A DNA stretch of 64,000 nt from Paracyclopina nana. Lineage: Eukaryota > Arthropoda > Copepoda > Cyclopoida > Cyclopettidae. A program made the position numbers and the translations under genes. The notes beneath the pieces were generated by a model that was not told the origin of the DNA, made no database searches, and saw only the letters and a list, made by a program, of their open reading frames with translations. The stretch covers positions 7,626,001 through 7,690,000 of the forward strand of contig JAGUCH010000004.1 of the NCBI GenBank assembly GCA_019096065.1, given 5' to 3'. Below, in pieces: positions 57,101 to 64,000 of this stretch; position 1 is the first letter of the stretch, and each line of letters begins with the position of its first letter.

Positions 57101-60100
57101 TCGCATGCCACGACAATGTTTGTCATCTCCTTGGCAGTCTCTGACCTCCTTTTCTGTACCATAAATCTCCCCTTGACGGCCTCGAGATATGTGCATGAAG
57201 AATGGAGGCTGGGCCCGGACATGTGCAGGTAAATTCGTGTAATTGTATTGACAGAGCGTGGGAGTAGTCACACTTTGGCCACTGTTTTGCCACTCACACT
57301 TCCTCACTTGGAGTCTGATCCACTCAAAATGATATTTTGTGATTCACTCTCATTTTTATTGAGCCACACTTTTTTTCACAGTTTTGCCATTTTAAAATTC
57401 TTCACTTGGAGTCTGATCCACTCAAAATGAGCCAAACGAATTTAGTTTTTTTATGTGTTTTTTTGGTCCAATTTTTTTGCATCACCCTCAGTCTCATTTT
57501 TATTGAAACACACTTTACTGTTCTTCCAATCATTTCCTCACTTGGAGTCTGACCCACTCAAAATGAGACTCATTTGCATCAACTTTCAAGCCTCATCTTC
57601 ATAGCAAATTGCCAAGCTAGAAAATCATAACATATTTGACTTTTTTTGTATCAGACTCTGCTGATCACAATTTGATATTTCAGGCTGTTCCCCTTCTTTT
57701 TCTACGGAAATGTGGCTGCTTCACTGATGAACATGGTGGCCATCACTGTCAACAGGTGAGCAATTTGAATTAAAAGAGTGATGTCAGTGGGCGGGGCTTA
57801 GAGCAAAAAATAATAAACCTGTCTACTACGCCTCAAATCACCATCTATACATATATAATGACACCTATTTTTAAAGTTCAACTTCCTCTACTAAAAAAAC
57901 TATTGAAGTAATTGAGCCATTTTCTTCTCCTGTCCTTGGTATTTTTATTTACATTGCTGGCAATTTTGCAGCCAATTAAAGCTTAATTTGTGTACCAAGT
58001 TGGGCAATTGGAAATGTCGTTTTCCAGCCCATTTCTGATATAATTTATGTAAATAATGGCATCAAAACTTTGCACTTGCATCCTCTTTATTGAATTAGTC
58101 TTCATGTGTGCATCTTATTGCATATAGTGAAAAGGGCAAAATAATCTTTCCACGTGAATTGGCCAGTTCAATCTTGACTTCTGTCAAAAGAGGGAAGCAC
58201 AATTTTGACGGACTACTGCTACACTCATCCTTCACGATTCTCATCAGGTCACACTGGGGCAACTTGTTCAAGAAAATAAAAAACTTAGGATTTCATGCCA
58301 TATGAGATTGGGTTGTTTGGCCCTTTTGATGGAAGATATTCTTGATTATTTGACGCTATTTCAAGTTTGGAAGTTTTGCTTACTTTTTACGGCATGAAAA
58401 GTTTTTCAAATCAAAACACTTTGTAATGAGATGCAATTGTTTTCTTTCACTTTGTTTGCCCATTTGTCCACACTGAAATTACTTTTTATAGGCGATACTT
58501 TTGGATTAAAAATGTAGCGTCACAATGTTTTAAGTCAAAGTCTCCTACCTTAGTTAAAGGTTTAAATGTACTTTTTACTGATGTTATTTTTTAAGACTTG
58601 AAGTTTTTTTGTTCAAAGTCTTTTTTTACATCAGTTTCAAATGCAATTTCTTCATGATGATCCTCAATTGTCAGGAATTTATTTTGGTGTCATTGCCCCA
58701 GACTGAAATTAACCAGAGTTGAAATGTAGCTTATAGTATGTTGAAAAAGGGTATTTTAAAGTCACACCTCCCCATTGTGCATGGTGTGTGATCAATTCTC
58801 AACTGATTTGAACAAAAGCATAGTGAGAAATCTGATCTGGAAAATTCCATGTTTCTTCCCCCCTTTTAAAATAAGAAGCCTGGGGCAAATCTTGTTTTGA
58901 ATTGCTCAAATAACACATTTTTTACCAACATAGAAGATTATCTCATGATGTTGCCATAAGCCATACATCTTCCAGATGTCAACAAATTCCCCCCCTTTTA
59001 ATTTGACAGCATCCAGTAAAATAAAAATTGTTCAAAATAAGGCTCTGAACATTATCTGAAAATAAAAGAGAGTCAGATTAATAAAGCCTGACTGAGTTGT
59101 TGGCTCTTCTCAGTGGTAGAGTTGGCAACTTGATCTTTTTTTGCACCAGGAATATTCTTTATTCTCAAGTCCTCTTCATTTTTGCCCTTGGGGCAGAAAC
59201 AACAACAGATTTCCAACAGTCCAAATGTTGTCTGCTTTTAAAACAAAACAATCCATCATCTGGTAATAATGAGTAGAAAATTATTTCTCGTTTTGGGCTG
59301 CCATATGGCAGCATTTTTACCCTAACTAACGGTTGTCCACATGAGCAAACTGGCTCATTTTTTGCTTAATTGGCCCATTTCAGTCATTGATGGATGTGCT
59401 CTGGAAATCCGCCAGGTGGCGCTGCTGTTTGTTTACTTTTGTGGCTGCACGGCATTGGGCAAAACTGGCAGCATTAGGCTTTTAAGTATGGCTATTTTGG
59501 CTATAAAATGTCTACTTCATGATTTAGTTTGAAGCTGTAAGGTGGCGCTAGTTGTTAACCGTGCGGCTGCACGGCAGCGGGCTGAAATGGCTTTGCTTAA
59601 ATTAGAAGAGCGCCACCAAGCGGCTAAAAACTGAATTAAGTTTTTATAAATTGCCTTCTACACTTTTTAATTCAGAGCAATTTTAAGTTATTTTTAGCAA
59701 AATAACTTGAAAAAAATCCACTTTTGCTGCAGCAAATAATTTTGTGGGCTCTACATGTTCGCAAAGTCCGTTGTGGAGATAATTATGTTCGGCCTTTGCA
59801 AACATTCTTCATGTAAAGTAGGCTCATAAAAGGCGGAAAAACCTTTTCAAAAAAGGAATATGTTATGCAAAATATGCGCGTGTGTGAATTTCTACTTGGC
59901 TCAAATGAACAAGTGTGCAAAAAAATGATGGTCAATTTGCAAAAGGAAGAAGAGGGCTAAAAGTTAGGGTTTTGAATATTTTGAATAGTTTCAAGTTTTA
60001 GGTGAAAAGTGTCAATTTTGGGCTTTTTCAATTGGCAAGTGTAACTGCCAATGAAATTAAGAATCTGAAAAAAGTGCGCGTCCAATCTGGGAAAATATCC

Positions 60101-63100
60101 ACTGTGGCCTTACATGTTTGCTTAACAAATATTAGCGTTTAATTATCTTATTTTGTATCAGCGAGTGCACAGTGGGCTTTTTGCCACATTTTAAAAAAAG
60201 CCCAGAAATTTTCGAGAGAAAAAAATTACTTCAGCCACAGTGGATTATTTTGTCTTTTCAACGCGCATTTTTCAGCCTATTAAATTGCTTTAAATGATGA
60301 GATTTTCAGCCATTTAAGTTTGAGCACAAAACCTGTCAGAATAATCCACTGTGCACTCCTGCCTCAGAGAAATCGCTGATGATGAATTAAATCAAGATAA
60401 AAGCTGATTTATGATGCAGCAGTTTAAAGATTACAATAATAGTAATAATTGTGTGAAGAAATTATCAAGTTTGCCCAGAGAAATGATGGAAGTAAAAATA
60501 ATGTGGGAAATATTGGCGAATGTCAGCCTTTTTTATGGGCTTAAAGTTCATTGCCAGGTCCGTCATCCACAGTGGATGATTTTATGGCTATCTTGGCGTT
60601 TGTCAACAGCCAAAATGAGCAGCCCGAAAATAACCTTCAACTTTGGAGTGTTGCAGCAGATAAATTAGTGACTTTTCATGCCGGCAAAAATGCATTCAAA
60701 AGTGCAATTTTCAATTCCAGGAAAAAAGTTGATTTTTTTAGCTCTATTTTGCTATAAAAATAAGCTTTATATGTTAAGAAAAAGTAAAGTAATTAACTTT
60801 CATGATCACAGATGAATTTTTAAAAATTGATAATATAAATAATTCCTAAAAGAAAAAAGTGTGTCAATCAATACTTTAAAATATAGCATTTTAATTATTT
60901 TGAATTAACATTCTTCTAAAAACATTGATTTTCTTAAAAAGCTAAAATTGTGTTGTTTCATAGTTTAGCATGGCATTTTTTGTGGCCATTTTTTGTTGGG
61001 AAAAAGGCCTAATTGATTTTTGGCCTGTATTTTTTACTCTGCTCATTCCTAGAAATAGAAGAAATGCTCCAAAAAGAAGACAAATAACAAAGAGCACAGA
61101 AAGTTGGGAAATGGCTCATAAATCGAGCCGAAAATATTGTTTGTCTTCAGCTTTCCCCACTAAGATCCCGTAAAAGTCCTTTTTACTTTTTTGGAGGCTT
61201 GTTTACCCCGAGGTGATGAAACCCTAGATAAATTTGTATTTATTATGACAACATCGTGGCTGATAAAAAAGTATTATAGCCCCGCAATTGCAATAACATT
61301 CTTTGCTTGGTGGTCATGTTTTCTAGCAAATTCCTCACCTAAAGCATAATAATGCCATAGTGTTGACCCTCACTTTCCCAAAAGTGACCTCTGGTGGTCA
61401 AAAAGTCAACCTCTATCTTCATTTTAATATCTTATTTAAAATTGGCGCCAAAATTCGAAAATTCAAATTTTAACGGTTTTTTCTACAGCCTAAACCGCCA
61501 ATTTCCATTTTTGAAATTATATGCGGGCCAAGATGCCAAAATCATCCATTGTGGACGTTTTAAATCCTGGTTCTGAGGCTGGAATGGACTTTTTTTACTA
61601 TAGAGCAAAAGGCCTCAAATCCATTAAGGCCCAATAGGACAAAGTGCTTTTTTTCTGGGTCAACTGCTGTCTCTCTCAATTTATTTTTCGGCCAAAGGGC
61701 AATTATCTGCAAAGCCATTTAATGTATCAGAAAAATTGCTCTCTCTCTCTCTTTTTTCGCAGAAAACTTTGTCAAGGATTTTTCTGATTCCGGTCGGGAT
61801 ATTGCTTTGAAATGTTGGTGGGGGAGCCCTTTTTCTCGCGGTGCCTTTGATCATTTTCAATTGCCTTCAGACACCTTCAAGACTTAATTCAAGGATGAAA
61901 AGATCATGATCATATCAAATATTGACCACTACTTTCATGATGGGTTTTTATTGTTTTGGTCATGAAAAGGCGGGCATTTGAACTTCCCGCCTTTTTCAAA
62001 ATGTTTGCATTTTTTAAATGAAATCAAAATTGAATTTTTTTTTAAACTGAAAACTGCAAAACATATTTAGTTACCATTCTCAATGTCACTTTAAAACAGT
62101 TTTTAAATAACCAAATTGTTATTATTTAAAGGGGATGTCTCACAATCGGCATTTGGCGCGCGGGATTTCTCTACATATGCATAAGAGGACAGAAGCGTTT
62201 GGTCGACTGGAAAAATAAAAAATGCAAAACATGGCTGAAAAAGGCCTAGAAACTGAAATTTGGTCGACTGGAAAAATCATAAATGCAAAAAGTAGCTGAA
62301 AAAGGCCCAGAAACTGAAATTTGGTCGACTAGAAATATCCTAAATTATTGGGTCAAAAATGCAAAAAATGGCTGAAAATGGCCTAAAAACAGAAATTTGG
62401 TCGACCAGAAATATCATGAATGCAAAAATAGCTTTAAAAAGGCCTAAAAACTGAAATTTGGTCGACCTGAAAAATAATGAATGCAAAAAATAGCTTAAAA
62501 ATGCCTAAAAACAGAAATTTGGTCGACCAGAAATATCATGAATGCAAAAATTACCTTAAAAAAGGCATAAAAACTGAAATTTGGTCGACCAGAAATATTA
62601 TGAATGCAAAAAATTTCTCCACATATGCATAAGAGGACAGAAGCGAAGTTTAGCGAGCTGCTGAAGCAGCCTCACTACTGACCTAATGTACATGCGGAGA
62701 AATCCCGCGCGCCAAATCCCGATTTTGAGACATCCCCTTTTAAATAAAAAATGTACGATTTGTTATGCAAAATATTGCCTCATTTTACAAAAGTGTAGAT
62801 TTAACATATATGAAACTTTTCTAGTAATTGCTAACAAAAAATGAAATATAATGCGCGTCTGAATTTAAAATAATCCATTGTGCACACAGTAGTCAGGAAT
62901 CATCAAAACTAAAAATGCGACAATTTTCCTCACAAAAGGGGATGGGGAAAAAAACGATAATGGATCAAGTTTTAGCTCTGTGTAGTGGAATCTTGATAAA
63001 TGTTGTGAAATGTCAACATGTGCAATTCATACACTCATTTCTTCCAGATACATTTTGATATCTTGCCATGCGAATTACAGCCGAATTTACTCGCATTTGA

Positions 63101-63782
63101 ACATCTTCTTCATGATCGCTTTTGCATGGATCTTCAGCTTTGGCATGATGATTCCCCCATTGGTGGAAGTCTGGGGGAAATTGGGCCTGGACGAGAAGAC
63201 TTTTTCGTGTACAATTCTCAGGTAGGAATATCTATTTCAACCATATGCGGGACTGTAAAGAAGTGATATGTAAAACAGCTAAGCGAGGGCTGTAAAGTTG
63301 AAAGTTTATCATTAACTTGTGAAAGCTTTTAGCATTTCGGCTTTTTTTGCTACTTTTCTACATCACTTTTAAAAGTATTTACAATTCAATGTAAATACAG
63401 CAGGGTTTTAAAATTGTGAAACTTTTTTTTCAATTTCAAAACACTTTCAGTAAAGTCAAATTTTATCAAGAGGAAAGACTTAATGGAAAGTAACTTTATG
63501 TTCCAGTGAGGATGTAAAGTAGTTTATGCCTTTGAAATGATTGAGCTGAAACGAGGTCGGTAAAGTGAATTACAGCCGCGAGAATCACTTTCAAGTGTGC
63601 GACATTTTTCCATGCAATTATTATGACACTTATTCTTTTTCTTCCAGACACAATGACCATTCTCCCAAGAAGTTTTTGATGATTTTCGGCTTCTTAATGC
63701 CTTGCATTGCCATCATTGCTTGCTACTCCGCCATTTTCCTCAAAGTCAGACAAAGCAGAAAAAATGTTCAATCCCACATGAA
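51200..63782 (+). CDS. Moody/Tre1-like class A GPCR, first five exons (3' end beyond window)
   Basis: Exons 51200-51341, 57054-57228, 57684-57755, 63048-63221, 63648-63782; about 233 codons so far. The N-terminus has an NDT glycosylation sequon. TM1 ends with GNLLTVVALL (the Asn-1.50 motif), TM2 has LAVSDLLF (Asp-2.50), the Cys before TM3 is in DMCRLF, and the TM3 end reads NRY rather than DRY, joined across the intron (VNR|YILISCH). TM4 has FAWIFSFGMMIPP and TM5 is MIFGFLMPCIAIIACYSAIFLKV. NRY and these blocks fit the arthropod moody/Tre1 group, orphan receptors known in Drosophila for glial barrier function and germ-cell migration. TM6-TM7 lie to the right. Introns 1 and 3 exceed 5 kb. Confidence 0.88.
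51342..57053. other. GPCR intron 1 (5.7 kb)
   Basis: AT-rich with no supported nested gene. It holds a copy of an interspersed repeat near 52,790-53,150 (its inverted mate is in intron 4). A patch with several ATTGG (inverted CCAAT) motifs lies at 55,700-55,770, with no ORF after it. Confidence 0.6.
52790..53150 (+). repeat. Interspersed repeat, copy A
   Basis: About 360 bp. Blocks such as GAAAGTGATTxTCGxGxxTGTAATTCACTTTxCCxACCT, AAACTACTTTACA and CTTTACAGCCCT...CAGCTGTTTTACAT reappear in the same order, reverse-complemented, at 63,235-63,600. Confidence 0.65.
57290..57570. repeat. Three imperfect repeats in GPCR intron 2
   Basis: The phrase CTTGGAGTCTGA(T/C)CCACTCAAAATGA occurs at about 57,308, 57,408 and 57,541. 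Between copies lie variants of CTCATTTTTATTGA(G/A)(C/A)CACACTTT. The unit is about 100-130 bp. Confidence 0.75.
62131..62737. mobile_element. MITE with ~45-bp inverted ends and an internal satellite
   Basis: The left end reads GGGGATGTCTCACAATCGGC then ATTTGGCGCGCGGGATTTCTC; the right end is its reverse complement with a few changes. Both are flanked by TTTAAA-like sequence. Inside, 62,197-62,610 is a tandem array, and the phrase CACATATGCATAAGAGGACAGAAGCG (split here) lies at both edges of that array. No ORF, so non-autonomous. Confidence 0.8.
62197..62610. repeat. Seven copies of a ~62-bp satellite unit inside the MITE
   Basis: Each unit begins TTTGGTCGAC(T/C) followed by (G/C)(G/A)AAA and continues with AATGCAAAA...GGCCTAAAAACTGAAA. 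Starts are near 62,200, 62,262, 62,322, 62,399, 62,460, 62,521 and 62,583; one unit carries a ~15-bp insertion. Confidence 0.85.
63235..63600 (-). repeat. Interspersed repeat, copy B (inverted)
   Basis: This is the reverse-complement partner of 52,790-53,150 and lies in GPCR intron 4 (63,222-63,647). It makes up most of that intron. Confidence 0.65.
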
Positions 63783-64000
63783 GTGAGTACATTTATTGCA
63801 ATTGCTTTGGGCGCGCTCATTTAACATCGACAATTTTCAAAAGAGTTTTTCTAGACAATAATAATTGCTCTAAACAATTATTAACAACTTTTAGTATTAC
63901 TTTGGAAGCTTCTGAAATGATATTTCAAAAGTACCAATTGAGTTTATATTGTTCAATTTTGGCCCAAGATGATCTATAATGTAAGGTGACCCCTTATCTC
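63783..64000. other. Start of GPCR intron 5
   Basis: A GTGAGT donor follows exon 5. The remaining 218 bp is AT-rich and non-coding. Confidence 0.6.

Larger units (their letters stand above)
57756..63047. other. GPCR intron 3 (5.3 kb)
   Basis: AT-rich with no supported nested gene. It contains a MITE with an internal satellite (62,131-62,737). Short degenerate motifs of the form ATCCACTGTGxxC recur, as listed in findings. Confidence 0.6.

Overview
This is a 64 kb piece of an AT-rich animal nuclear genome. Spliced GT-AG genes, BEL/Pao and env-bearing LTR retrotransposons, MITE-like elements and a moody/Tre1-type receptor point to an invertebrate. A crustacean-like arthropod is my guess, but nothing in the window fixes the species.

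Layout. (1) 1-11,419 is retroelement territory, GC-richer than the rest. A minus-strand BEL/Pao element (5' LTR 8975-9245, tRNA-Tyr primer site, gag, protease, RT, RNase H, integrase) carries a reading frame of at least 696 codons downstream of pol that I cannot assign. Its LTR abuts the decayed env-like gene and 3' LTR of a second, plus-strand element, so the BEL copy appears to have landed inside that env gene. (2) 12,348-19,410 holds a divergent pair: six-exon lysosomal beta-glucuronidase (minus) and a seven-exon secreted protein of unknown function (plus). (3) 20.4-23.2 kb is repeat-rich: a foldback element, degenerate tandem repeats and a palindromic minisatellite. (4) 22,158-28,715 is a plus-strand cluster of four secreted cysteine-rich genes of one family. 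(5) 29,825-34,743 holds two tandem four-TM pannexin/LRRC8-like channel genes with an FN3-like tail. The second hosts an antisense fatty-acid-binding-protein gene in its second intron. (6) 34,898-42,692 holds housekeeping genes: SNX5/6-type sorting nexin, HADHB, a coiled-coil protein, and DPAGT1/ALG7, followed by a broken partial copy of DPAGT1. (7) 43,458-50,265 is an array of five minus-strand trypsin genes. (8) 51,200 to the right edge holds the first five exons of a moody/Tre1-like GPCR with two introns over 5 kb that carry several repeats.

Exon coordinates were set by hand from GT-AG sites (one GC-AG). For every complete multi-exon gene the exon lengths sum to a whole number of codons with no internal stop, which supports the models. 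Functionally the window mixes digestive/secreted arrays (trypsins, cysteine-rich proteins), lysosomal and ER glycan metabolism (GUSB, DPAGT1), endosomal sorting (SNX6), mitochondrial beta-oxidation (HADHB), lipid carriage (FABP) and membrane signalling or channels. Tandem duplication, complete and partial, is the dominant mode of change.
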